The position numbers were made by a program, and so were the translations under genes. From Agapanthus africanus (taxonomy: Eukaryota > Streptophyta > Magnoliopsida > Asparagales > Amaryllidaceae): a stretch of DNA of 64,000 nucleotides. Of the stretch, positions 42,729-54,613 are shown one piece after another. The stretch spans positions 317,054,361 to 317,118,360 of the forward strand of contig JASDDO010000006.1 of assembly GCA_030015575.1 (NCBI GenBank), written 5' to 3'. Under the pieces are notes generated by a model. It had not been told where the DNA came from and ran no database searches. It saw nothing but the letters and a program-made list of their open reading frames with translations. Within the stretch, counting starts at the first letter, position 1; every line of letters begins with the position of its first letter.

Positions 42729-45371
42729 TGTTCTCCTCCGAATCACGGGGACGCGATCGCGCAGGTCCTTCTTGCCTGAAATTCGGGGCAGATGCTAATT
42801 AGTGCTGTCCGTCCACCTCTCCGACGATACCAAGTTGATTTATGACACCATGTATCGAAGGTTTAAACGAATGCGACCGATGTAGCAGTCATCGTCAGAT
42901 TCCCCCTCGTTTGAGGGGTTTTTGATTGTGGGGACGCTCTTCCCTGCAGGCGCAAGCCCCTGCAGTTAATTACGCTACCACATCGCGGTAACAACTTTCT
43001 CCTTCTCTAGATGGTCACTTCGGGTCGTGGGTGTTTGTTTTGTGTTTGGTTGCCCGTGGATTGTATACGGAGACTAATTTGTGTTGTCGCCCGTAGGACG
43101 TGGATTAGTCCAAATTCGTATCTTTCTTAGATTTGGGTTTGGGGGGGTTGTGTTTAAGGATACGTTAGCCTTATTTGAGGCTAAGATCAACTTAAACGTT
43201 TGTTAAGGACACGTCAGTCTAATTTTAGACTAAGATCAACTTAACGGGATCGTTTAGATCCGACAAGAGAGCAATTGGGCCCTATTGTTTAGTTTAATGA
43301 CATTGCGGTCGATAATTAGTTTAAGGACATTACGGTCCATTGTTAGTTTTAAGACATCGCGGTCGAGGTTAAGGACGTCATAGTCCGTGAGTTTAAGGAC
43401 CTCACAGTCCGATGTTAGTTTTAAGACATCACGGTCGAGGTTAAGGACATCATAGTCCGTGGGTTTAAGGACCACACAGTCCAATGTTAGTTTTAAGACG
43501 TCACGGTCAAGATTAAGGACATCATAGTCCATGAGTTTAAGGACCTCACAGTCCAATGTTAGTTTTAAGACATCACGGTCAAGGTTAAGGACATCATAGT
43601 CCATGGATTTAAGGATTCCACAGTCCGACGTTAGTTTTAAGACATCACGGTCGATGTTAAGGACATCATAGTCCATGAGTTTAAGGAACCCACAGTCCGT
43701 AGTAATGTGTGGTCGTCGGGACCCGTCACCTCTCTGACGACGTTGAAGGATTACAACGACAGATATCAGAGGAGTAAAGAGATGTACCCTCGGACCGGGT
43801 GTAAATTGATTGGAAGAGCAGATGAGCTCAGTTCAATTTAGATTGAGGACTTATGGCCAGAATTGGGCTAAGTCCAGTTAAAAATGTTTAACATTTTATT
43901 TTTGTTCTGCCTGTTGGGCCTTTGTTTGGGCTCTGCCCTTTTAATAATGCCAAGCATCGGGCTCTGACATTTTGTCTGGTATTAAATGCATAGCATTTAT
44001 CAGAACAAGGTGTGTTCTGACAGCGCGCCACGTGGCGCATCAGGCGCTTTGCTCCAATTAAAGAGCGCATTGCGTTAGCACACATAAGGGTGACACGTGT
44101 CGCTCGGCACTAAGCGCTGGTTTGTTAGCGCACTGCGCTTTATGAGTACGCTGCGCCAGTTTATGGGTGCACTAGCAAATGACACGTGGCGCGCTTGGCG
44201 CTGAGCGCCAACCCAAGAGCGCAGTGCTCTGTTTTCAGGAGCGCAAAACGCAAGCTGTGTCTGTGGTTGACACGTGGCGTGTTTTGGCGCTGTGCGCCAG
44301 TCCAATAAGCGCAAAGGCGCAATTTAAGAGTGCAAAGCACTTTCCAGTAGCGCAAAGCGCATCAGATCAAATTTAAGATCAAAGAATAAGTTTGTGTTCT
44401 TCAAACGAGGCCTTGCCTCAAGATCCGAGAACCAAAGTTCTTGTTTTCATCAAAAGGCTCTGCCTTTGTAGATCAGAAGATCTGTGAACTAAAAGTACTT
44501 CTCTTAGTCTTTTTATAATTAGATCTTTTTGATCTTTTTCTTTTTTTTTTTATTGAAGACCTTGATCTTATTCTTAGGTCCTTGATCTTTTTAGAAGAGG
44601 GTTCTTCTTCTTCTTTTTTTTTAATGAGATGATTTCATCTCTGTTTATTCAAGAATATAGTTCTTTTACCTTTAAAGATGAAGAAATGATCTTCTTTCTT
44701 CAAAGGCTTTTCTTTCTCTTTGAGTTTTTCTCAAAGTTTGCAGAGGATTTTTTCTATCTGAGACTTGAAGTCTTGGGGCCTTTATATAAGGCAAATTGAT
44801 TTGTTAAATCAGTTAAAGAGATCTTTTTCTGAGTGATTTGGAGATATTACCCACCGTTGGAACTTTGATCCTAAGGCTTCTGTTTTACAGAAGATAATCT
44901 TCTTGTTTTAATAACATTGGAAAGATCTTTTTAGAACAGAATTTTAATTCTGATTAATTAATAATTTATTATTATTATTAGATCTTTTGATCTAACGGTG
45001 GGGAATTCTTTTAATTCCAGCGCTGGCGCCTTTGGCGCGAGCGCACCTACGTTTGACACGTGGCGCTCAGCGCAGAGCGCAGCGCAACTGCGCTAGCGCA
45101 CACGGGTTTGCTCTGTGCAGCGCAACTGCGCTAGCGCGCCTGTATTTGACACGTGGCGCGCAGGAGATCTGAAGCGTTGCTTAAATTTTAAAATTTGAAT
45201 TTTGAAACAGAGCTTTGCTCTGATTGGGGGTACGCTGCCTAGGGCGTAGCGCTCCTAGCGCTGGCGTGTCTGCTTTTGACACGTGGCGCGCAGCGCAAGA
45301 GATCTGAAGCGTTGCTTCAATTTTTGAATTTTGAAATTCAAAACAGAGCTTTGCTCTGATTGGGGGAAACA
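42729..45371 (-). repeat. Element 3, 5' LTR
   Basis: About 2.64 kb, matching 14378-16990. It has the same blocks: a 72-bp array (43265-43700), CACGTGGC motifs (44029-44276 and 45057-45285) and small hairpins between. One local difference is an extra GC-rich repeat block near 45070-45140. It ends GGGGGAAACA like the partner copy. In the other copy that terminus is followed by the polypurine tract. Confidence 0.92.
43265..43700. repeat. 72-bp tandem repeat in element 3 5' LTR
   Basis: Same unit as 14930-15345, with about 5-6 copies and its own point differences. Confidence 0.9.
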
Positions 45372-45376
45372 AACCG

Positions 45377-48300
45377 CAATTTGCATTTTAAAATGATGAT
45401 ACTAAGTTTTTATTAAATTCTTGCGGTTTTCCTCTAAATCCAGAAATCTCATGTAAATCCGAAATCATCAAAATCATGATATCAATAAACAGTGAATACC
45501 GGCATAAATCTCCATAATACTGCATAACCAATGACTATATGGATGCATCTGATATCATGCAATGAATGCAATAATTAAACTAGCATATGGAAACTATAAC
45601 ATATTACAACTATCAGCTAGCAAGCTATGTCACTGAAATAGTATTTTCTAAAGTGTACGTGACATGGCAATTACCGATGAAGATGTGTGTGAGCCGGCAA
45701 GCGAGTGTACGCAGAGCATACGCATCATCGGTAATGGTGCTGGTGTCTTAACAGCATGGTTTCATAATTACTACGTACACAATAACATGCAATGAGGCGA
45801 TAACAATATAATAAGGAAAATGAATAGTAAATACAACAATAATATGCGGAACATGAATAATAACGTAACAACAAGGAATCTACCTTACTATACATGTGTT
45901 ATACTGTTTTGCCGTTTGAAATAGTACGAATCGTGGTGTTTGAAAATAAGGACTACGGTGTTTTTAAGAAAAGATACGTCTTTTAAAATATCCGTAGTAT
46001 CCCTTGGTATGTCTTTAAAATTCTCACGACTCATCAGTTTTGGAAATAGGTATGACTCGGGTCCAGTCTGATATCTACTAGGTAAGCTACAGGTCTAATT
46101 AACAGCCAATCTAAAGGGGTATGGAAACCACCTAAATCTGAGTCGATATATATATACATGTATAATAGTCGGTGATCCCGCCTCAATAATATCACGTACG
46201 ATACAACCTATCATATGACATCCTCGAATCAAGAGTGCGGATCTATCGTCAATATATAGCTCGTACGGTAAATCCGTCGTACGGCCTCCCAAATCTGGGT
46301 ACAGGTCAAATGTCATATCTATCACATTAATCATCTGGTATCCTCTTTATCAAATATCATAATCGGGGTACTGATCTACGCCTAGTACAATACTGATACC
46401 ATCTATGAAATGCATGCGTGTGTATGAAAACACCACGCCTAAAGAACCCGCTAAAATATCATGTCGTGTCTCAAATACGGACCATATCACATCACCGATC
46501 TCATGGCCTCAAGCCCAATCTCATCGACTCATCTCCAAATATCATACAATATCCTCAACATTCATGCATGTGTATATGAATGTATATATGCATAGTCTCA
46601 TACCCATGCGTATATATATACACATTCCCATATACGCACAAGAAAATGATATATGCAAGTGTATATGTGTGCGTGTATGCAAATCCTTACTCTAGGGTTT
46701 CGTGACTAAGAAATCCGCTAAAGTCCTTTCTTCAATTCACGCTAACCTTAAACCCATAAGCTCCTAAGGCTTCTCTTACTCGGTGTTCATATCTCCTATT
46801 AACATATAAAAGTATATCGTTACCACATCACCTCATTCCTTATAACTTTGCGGGGGTGCTATACGCCATCCACCCGACTTCTCCCCGTAGATATAAATCT
46901 ACTCACCTGATCTTCGCTTGCCGATGCCAAAGTCGCCACGCGCTTGCTTGTTGTATCGAAGTCCTCGTGAGGGTACCTACATATCATAACACACCGTATC
47001 GCATTAAAATCCTGATTATGACCAAAACGATACACGAATCTCACATAGGTCAAAACCTATGGTTTGCTTTCACAAATCAACCCATAAACCCTCGACATCG
47101 GCGTACAAACGCCGATTGATCGAGAAAAACACCAAATGTACCAATTATGGTTTCAAAACTCACTAACTGTATAAGAAATATGGTTTAATTCATCAAAACC
47201 ATAAAGTTAAACAAATCATTTTATTTACCAAAAACCTAGTTAGCACAAATTCCCATTTCGGTTCAAAACTTGATGTTTTAACCAATCTAAATATTTTAAC
47301 GATTCAAATGGCCAAAATGCTCATTAAATATCATAATTAGGTCATACAAACCACTTTTATATTTTAATCTCATCAATTTGTATAAATTCCAAATTCCTAG
47401 TTTGCAAAAATAACCGATTTTAACACTTTTTAAAGCAAAATTCACAATTTAACAATTAAGCTTGGTTTGCATATACTAAAGTATTAAACCACCATTTAAA
47501 ATTTTAATAATTTCATGAAAAACTTAATTAGATTTTAATCTCAATTATATATGTATTTCATAAAAACCTAGTTTGCATAAAAAAACCTAAATTTGGACAT
47601 TTTACATCTAATAATTTACATATTAGCAACTAGGTTAGGTTTTCATTTCCTTAATATGATAATCTACACATTGTAACCCTAATGATATAGTAAAACCCTA
47701 ACCTCAAATTTCACTCCTTTTCTTGAAAATTAGATCTTGAACTAAAACCCTAATTGAACACCTAATTAAGCTTGATTTAAACATTTATCATCAAATTATG
47801 AAAAGGGTTAGAATTATACCTTCACAAACCATCTTGAGATCAACATGAAACTTATCCCTAAAATGCAAACTTTTCTCCAAGATCCATGGTATGAGGGCTA
47901 AGGAAAAATGGGTAGGGCTTTGATTTGAATTTTAGCTTGATTTTTTGATGGGATGATGAATTTTTTTGATGGAAAATGAGGGGAGAAAATGGGAGGGGCT
48001 GCTGCTGAGTAGAGGAGGATGGGCTCTGCCAAATGATGGGGTGAGGGGAGAGAGAATGAGGTGAGGAAAGTATTGGGTCAACCCCAAAAGTCAAAGTCCA
48101 TACTCATTAAACTATTTTCTTTCATTTCCTTTGTTTTTCTTTTCTTTCTTTTCCAAAAGGGGTGAAGGAAACTTTGGGGGTTTCCTGCTGAGATCAGCCA
48201 CAAAGAGGGAGTTTTGGGTGTGTGTGGGAGTGTGGGTGAAGGGAAAAAAGATAACACCAAAGCCCCCAAGTCAAACTAGCACCGTACCTCCATTTATTTT

Positions 48301-48679
48301 CACAAAATAAGCCTTTTCTTCAATATTTTCAAAACCGTTTAACAACTTCATTTCTTTTCAGAAACAATATTTTACATGTTAGTTTAGTGTGTCATGATGC
48401 ACAAAATTTGTATCAACCCATTCCAATTTGTAATTTTCCCTAATTAAATGTATTAGTGACGGCTTAAAATAATATTAAAATAATTAATTTCGGAAAAAAA
48501 TTCAGAAAATTAGAAATTTTACCAGTGGCTCAATAAACACCAAATACTAGCAATTACATAGCTAGAATATGTATATTTAATTTTATATTAAAAGATATTT
48601 ATATCTTGATTTTTACGGAAAACACCGTTATTTTACCGATTTTCCGAAATTTCACCTAAACGATTTTCAAAACGTTACA
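45377..48679 (-). repeat. Element 2, 5' LTR, right-hand part
   Basis: Continues from 14377 after the Tat element. The last 832 bases repeat 9269-10098. The rest (3.3 kb) contains no gene. It is AT-rich, with TA/TG-rich simple sequence near 46560-46680. It ends GTTACA and is followed by unrelated LTR sequence. Confidence 0.8.
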
Positions 48680-49596
48680 CAATCCATCCATAAATACAAT
48701 TCAAATATAACTCCAATACAACTTGAATCTATATACTGGAACTTGAAAAATGAATACCAGAATACAATCTATATCAAAAAGATTTGATTTGACCGAACCA
48801 TGGATATATATTGACTTGTCTACATGACTATCCGTTTATATTCTTATCCGTTTACTTGACTAATTAATATCATGGTTTCGGCAAGTCGTATATTTACAAA
48901 TCACTACAAAACAATACAAAATGCATTACGGGGTTTTTAAAGGGATAGATTGGTATGGAATGTATTAAAAGTGGCACGAGACGGTCACTTTAATACACAT
49001 AACCTGAATATCCATTGCCGTTGTCCCGTGGGTTTTGACGGGACCTTGTACTCCTTAAACCATAGTCCATAGGGTAAGTTAGACTCTTCTTGTATACACT
49101 GGCATATTCTGTATCAAGCTACAAATAACCGCGTTAACAAAATAATCATACATTATACCAGATATATTCTCTTTACCTATTCAGTCTATTTCTATCTATC
49201 TTTGGGACTTACCGAACAATTGTTCGCTGACGACATTCCTTTTCTATTCTTTCTTTGGAATGTTGTCAGGAGGACCTGACTCTCTGGAGATCAAGCCCAG
49301 CTCAGACGACTTGGAGCAATTCGCAGAAGACCCCGAGCTTTAGTCACTTGTATATACTTTTACTTTCAGTTCATGCCATTGTTTAGGCATTGCTTTTCCA
49401 TTCTTGTATTTACTTTTCAGTTGCATTGTAAACAATGTTTAATAAATAAAAGTTTGTTGTTCATTTACATCTCATGTCTCTCTTGTGTACATTTACATTA
49501 TATTTCTTATTTACGCTTAGCGTGTTTACTTCTGAGTAAATACGTAGCGGACCGTGTCACGTCTCCTTACTGTACACCGGGAAGCGGGGCGTGACA
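48680..49596 (+). repeat. LTR remnant (element 5), 3' part only
   Basis: Ends GGAAGCGGGGCGTGACA at 49596, the same terminus as elements 4 and 6. It follows the last 0.85 kb of the element 6 LTR (53430-54275), including the conserved hairpin at 49228-49268 and an AATAAATAAAAG signal near 49441. Its left part was cut away by element 2, which inserted at 48680. It could be a solo LTR or one end of a longer element; nothing here decides. Confidence 0.85.
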
Positions 49597-51407
49597 GAAA
49601 ATAGTTAGCTTCTGTTCGGCAGTGCACAAGACTAAAGGTACTCTTGGCTATATCCATTCGGATCTTTAGGGACCCTCTCCAGTTGCTTCTAAAGGAAACG
49701 GTATCAAATATCTACTTATTTTCATCGATAAATTTTTGAAGAAAGTTTGGGTCTACTTCTTAAAGCACAAAAGCTATGTGTTTACTACATTCAAGCAATG
49801 AAAGACATTGCTTGAAAAGCAGACAGGGAAGCAGATAAAAAAACTGAGGACAGACAATGGGTTAGAGTTTTACGGTGAAGATTTCAATGATTTCTATAAA
49901 AATGAAAAGATTGTTCGGTATCATATCGTTGTCTACACACCACAGCAGAATAGAGTCATGGAGCGTATGAACCGAACTCTTTTGGAGAAAACCTGATGCA
50001 TGTTGTCCAATGTAGGTCTCAGCAAGGAATTTTGAGTAAAGGCGGTGAACACGGCATACTTCATTGTGAATCAGTCACCCCATACATTACTAGGTAGTAA
50101 AATACTGGAGCAGGTATGGTCTGGAAAGCACGTTGAATATTCTATACTTCGAGTGTTTTGTTGTCCCCCATATGCATATTACCGTGAAGGCAAGTTGGAT
50201 CTTCGAGCAAAAAAGTGTATTTTTCTTGATTATGCTACCGGCGTTAAAGGCGATAGGTTGTGGTGTTCGGATCCTAAATCGCCAAAATTTATAATTAGCA
50301 GAGATATGACTTTTGATGAATATGCTATGTTGAACCCGAAAATTATAGAATCTCCAGTTGAAGATGATTCAAAGAAGGTGAGCCGGGCGTTGATATTGTG
50401 GTCAGTGAAATCTTGGGTTTGCAGGAGATCTCTCATTCACCATCGTCTGAAGAAACTCGTAATGAGCAGTCCCATGATGAGGAGCATTTGCTCGCTTGTG
50501 ACAGACAAAGAAGGGACATTAGACCGCCGCAAAGATATGGTTACGATGATCTAGTGTCGCATGCGCTGTCCATTGCAGAGATAATTGATAGTAGCGAGCC
50601 GACGAAGCCATCTTATCTGATGAGTCAGCTCGTTGGGTAGTCGTTATTAATGAAGAGATTGAGTCCCTTCATAAGAACTAGGCACGAAAGCTCGTGGAGC
50701 CTGAAAGAGGAATGAAAGTAGTTGGCTGCAAGTGGGTTTTTTAAGAAGAAAGAAGATGACCAAGGGACAGTAAATACGAGATACAAGGTACGATTGGTAG
50801 CTAAAAACTATTCGCAGGTTTAGAGAGTTGACTTCAATGAGGTATTTTTTCCGGTTGTTAAACACACCTCTATTCGTGTCTTGTTCGGTTTGGTAGCTAT
50901 GCAAAATTTGGAGCTCGAGCAGCTTGATATAAAGACATCATTCTTACATGGTGATTTAGTAGAGAAGATTTACATGCAACAGCCCGAGGGTTTTGAAGTT
51001 GAAGGCAAAAAAGACCACGTTTGTTTGCTAGAGAAGTCTCTCTATGGTTTGAAGCAGTCACCTAGACGTTGGTAAAAAAAGTTTGACTCTTTCATGATAA
51101 ATATTGAGTTTACAAGAAGTAAGGGTGATATTTGTATATATTGTACGAACATCGCCAATAGTTCTTTCATATACTTGTTGCTTTATGTTTATGATAGGTT
51201 GATAGCAGTATACTATATGGTTGATATTCAGAATTTGAAGAAATAGCTGAAAGGCAAGTTCGAGACCAAGAATTTTGGAGCGGCTAAGAAAATACTTGGT
51301 ATGGAGATTAGGTACGATCGAAAACGAGGAAAACTTTACTTGTCCCAACAGCGATGCGTAAAGAAATTTTTGGAGCGTTTTGGCATGGCAAATGCTAAAT
51401 CTATAAG
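49597..51407 (+). pseudogene. Ty1/copia pol remnant: integrase to RT (Tork-like), heavily decayed
   Basis: A plus-strand fragment truncated on the left by an LTR and on the right by element 6. Integrase core motifs: TKGTLGYIHSDL (about 49630, then a stop), VWVYFLKHKS (about 49750), KKLRTDNGLEFYGEDF (about 49845) and TPQQNRVMERMNRTLLE (about 49940). RT motifs: LEQLDIKTSFLHGDL (about 50910), IYMQQPEGFEV (about 50970) and SLYGLKQSPRRW (about 51040). The YVDD box is destroyed (LLYVYDRL, about 51180), and the end GMANAKSISV is cut at 51407. Several stops and frameshifts are present. The wording is closest to Tork-type copia elements from memory. It is the oldest layer visible in the window. Confidence 0.85.
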
Positions 51408-54275
51408 TGTAACAACCCTAAACTTTCTGTACAATTTTTCAAAAATACAGAAAGCGGTACTTTTGCCTGAACACAAGTTATAAGTTTGTTTTGCTTTTGA
51501 ACAGCAAGAAGGAGCTTGTAGCTCATTGGTAAGACCTTGCACAGCTGAACCAAAACACCAGAGTTCAAATCCCATCAGCCACACATTATTTTTATATTGA
51601 TTTCTTTTAATCTTTTTAGAAGCCCAAGAGTCTACACATTCATAACTCGTAAAAACCAAGAGTCACACATAAAACAAATGACTCCACTGTAGTAACCAAA
51701 CGACAGAGGACACGTGGCATGTGAGACTAAGCCTAACTCGGTTGACTCGGGCCGGCGGCGCGGCTGACTCGGCCGGCGGCGCCGGGTCAACTCGGTTGAA
51801 ACCTTATTTTCTTTGGTTTTTTGGCAACTCTTGGACTTCTCATAACTCCTGAACTATTCATTTTCTCTGTACATTTAAAGAACAATTTAAAATACCCAAT
51901 TAAACCATTTTTAATACAAATTTTTAATACACCTTTTCACATCCCTAAACCCTAATTTTTCCTATAAATACCACACCAAAAATCACCCCTCCTCACTTCC
52001 AAATCTCTGTCCAAACTCTCAAGAAAATTCCATAGACTTTTTGTGTGCAAGTGGAGTTAGCAAAGGGTGAAGCTCCGACGAACTTCCGACGACGATTCGA
52101 GAAGATTCCGGCGATGAAACGATGCACCAGTGCCTCCCACTTCTTCCTTTTCCTCTCCTACACCCTACAATCCAGTAAGTCCCTTCTCCCCCTTCTCTTT
52201 ACTATTCTAAAAACTTAGAATTCTAAAACCCGACGGAAGTGGAGTTAATCCGACTTCCCATTCGGTTTTTCCTTAAAAATCATATTTTTATTAAACACAA
52301 TAATACTAAACTCACACATCATGATAATTAAATATTAACAAAACATCTTGACAAAGTTTCATATCAAAAGAATTTATATTTCAATTTTTATAGCACTTTT
52401 ACAGAAAAATACCATATAGTTTAGTTTCGACATAAAATATCATTACCCCTTGCTATACCTTTAGATAGTTCATGAGGTAATGACCTACCTCTTCACAATA
52501 CTCATATGTAACATAACACGATGACCTTTGGAAACGTAGTTTTGGGAAAATACGATTTTACACAAAACCACCTCAAACTTATAAAAACTTTTTTCTACAA
52601 GATATGTATTTTTAACAAATCTTTGCAATGTGCCGCTACAACCCATTTTGGGGAATCCGTTCGGGATGGTGCAGATTATCTCACATCCTCGGGCTTAGTA
52701 GTGCGAGATGCAGACCTCCGCAAGGAGCATACGGCCTCGAAAGATTTTTAAATACAAATATCTTAAAAAAATGAGATTTCTAGAAAAATAATAAATTAAA
52801 TTATTTTATAAATATATATATGTATCATCAAAATATCTATTTTTGATATAGTATAAATATTCCAACTTTTCTAAATAAAAAAGAATCACTTTACATGAAA
52901 ATACCATGCAATTCCATACAAGTTCAATACTTTACAATTAAATACCATATATTATGAAAAATAGGTTTTATTCACTAGAAATGTCACAATGGTAAAATAT
53001 ATATCAATGAAAACTTTAAAGATGATAATAAAATACTTGAGGTGTATTTTGAAAATTATACAAAATATTTTTTACATATAACCCCTTCATGTTATACTAA
53101 ATTACAATAAGGACCCTAGTAAACATAGGTTTAAGCGGGACCAGTCTCTTAAGCCTCAGGGAGCCGGAGATATGGGTGCTTGCCTATTTAAGGTAGACAA
53201 CTTAACAAACGGTGTTATCAACACGGTAATCGTTTTTGAAAAAGACACAAAAATCCTGCCGTCCATATGCAACGGTTACCGATAACCCCAAAACCTAATT
53301 CAGGATTCAATTTCTTTTCTAATTGTCCGACTCAGACTGAGTCTCAATATATATAATCAATCTGACTTGAATGAAATTCAAGTATATATAACAATTCAAT
53401 ATGAATCCATATATTCAATCTGTTCAATCTATCAATCTATACAATTTGACCGAACCGAACTATAGATATACATCCATCTACATGATTCTCCAGTTACATC
53501 CATTTACTGATATCATGGTTTCGACAAGTCATCCATCTATATACAATATAAAATTCAAACAATACATTAATACAATCAAGACATCGTGGGGTTAATAAGG
53601 GGTAGATTGGTACGGAAGGTGTTAGAAGTGACACGAGACAGCAACCATAAGACACCTAACCTGAATTCAATCGCCGTTGTTCCGGGTATTATCACGAAGC
53701 CTTGTACTCTATATATCGTAGTCTCTGGTCTAGTGAGACTCCACCCGTATACACATGCCTCTTTTGTACCAAGCTACAAATAACAGTGTTAACACTAAAT
53801 ACAATATTATAACAATATAATACCACTTTAAAAGTTACACACACTCTCTCTTTGTCTATTCTACTTCTCCCTTATATTTGGGACTTACCGAGTGATTTGT
53901 TCGCTGACGACATTCTCTTTCTTCTTCTTTGGAATGTCGTCAGGTGATTCGGACCTTCTAGAGAAAGAGCCCAGCAGCGAGGACTTGGATCAAATAGCCT
54001 TCGACCCAAAACTCTATTTACTTATACATTTCATTTCAGTATTTTCCATTTCTGTTATGCCACTATTTAGGCATTGCTTTCCATTCCATGTATTTACTTT
54101 TCAGAGGTATTGTAAAAAAAATGTTAATAAATAAAGTTGTTGTTCATTTACATTTGTCTCTTTTGTACATCTACTCTTATATTGCTTAGATACACTTAGC
54201 GTGTTTACTTCAGAGTAAATATGTAGCGGTCTCGTTGCGTCCCCTTCGCCATACATAGGGAAGCGGGACGTGACA
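51408..54275 (+). repeat. Element 6, 5' LTR
   Basis: 2.87 kb, from TGTAACAACCC to GGGACGTGACA. It contains a GC-rich GACTCGG...GGCGGCGCCGGG block (51735-51800), a conserved hairpin (53905-53942) and AT-rich non-coding DNA. No gene. Confidence 0.92.
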
Positions 54276-54613
54276 TGTTTTATTGGCAGCCCATGCAGGT
54301 CAGAGCTGTATGGAACCCTACCATGCAGTTCCGTTCTGCATAGACAACCTAAGCAATATAACACAAGAACTAGCAACTGAAAACATTCTTTACAATTCAC
54401 ATTCCTTGAATCTTATCATTTCATATAGTTTGAATCTGTCCTAACCCAAAATTCCCTCACCTCTTTTACAATCTTACCATAACCTTCATATTTTTTCATT
54501 CCTTCACATATTTTTCATACACTACCAATAGTTCTATCACCAAACTTTTCTTGAATTCGTTACACTTTCCTTTTACAAATTTCGAGGATGAAATTATTTT
54601 AAGGAGGGTAGAA
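54276..54613 (+). other. Element 6 interior: altered primer site, palindromic box, polypurine tract
   Basis: 338 bp, non-coding. Near the LTR, TTGG and CAGAGCT flank a GC-rich insert with CCCATGCAGG. A near-palindromic box (AATTTCG..TGAAATT, one mismatch) is at 54578-54595 and the polypurine tract at 54601-54613. Confidence 0.82.

Larger units (their letters stand above)
14378..45371 (-). mobile_element. Element 3: giant Tat-clade Ty3/gypsy retrotransposon with antisense gene
   Basis: LTRs at 14378-16990 and 42729-45371 bracket about 25.7 kb, including nested element 4 (27501-34273). Without that insert it is about 24.2 kb, in the size range of Ogre/Tat elements. Order on the minus strand: 5' LTR, primer site, gag, duplicated zinc-module spacer, protease, RT-RNase H, archaeal-type RNase H, integrase, repeat-rich zone, antisense gene, polypurine tract, 3' LTR. 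The second RNase H and the extra gene beside the 3' LTR are hallmarks of the Tat clade (established knowledge). Flanks AACGG (14373-14377) and AACCG (45372-45376) look like a target duplication with one mismatch. Confidence 0.92.
9269..48679 (-). mobile_element. Element 2: long-LTR, gene-less LTR element (LARD-like), split by elements 1 and 3
   Basis: Joined pieces are 9269-10098 (part of 3' LTR), 10099-13051 (interior), and 13052-14377 plus 45377-48679 (5' LTR). The LTR assignment rests on three observations: 9269-10098 repeats 47848-48679; a polypurine tract precedes 10098 on the minus strand; and a tRNA-Met-type primer site abuts 13052. The LTR would be about 4.6 kb and the interior about 3.0 kb, with no gag or pol motif. 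That matches the published concept of large retrotransposon derivatives, which rely on partner elements for proteins. The 3' LTR continues left of the window beyond element 1. Confidence 0.8.

Noticed and set aside
45377..48679. Independent intergenic host DNA with small genes (for example 46405-46695)
   Set aside because: The right 0.83 kb is repeated at 9269-10098 as LTR, and the left edge joins the 14377 break across element 3. The small frames have no motif.
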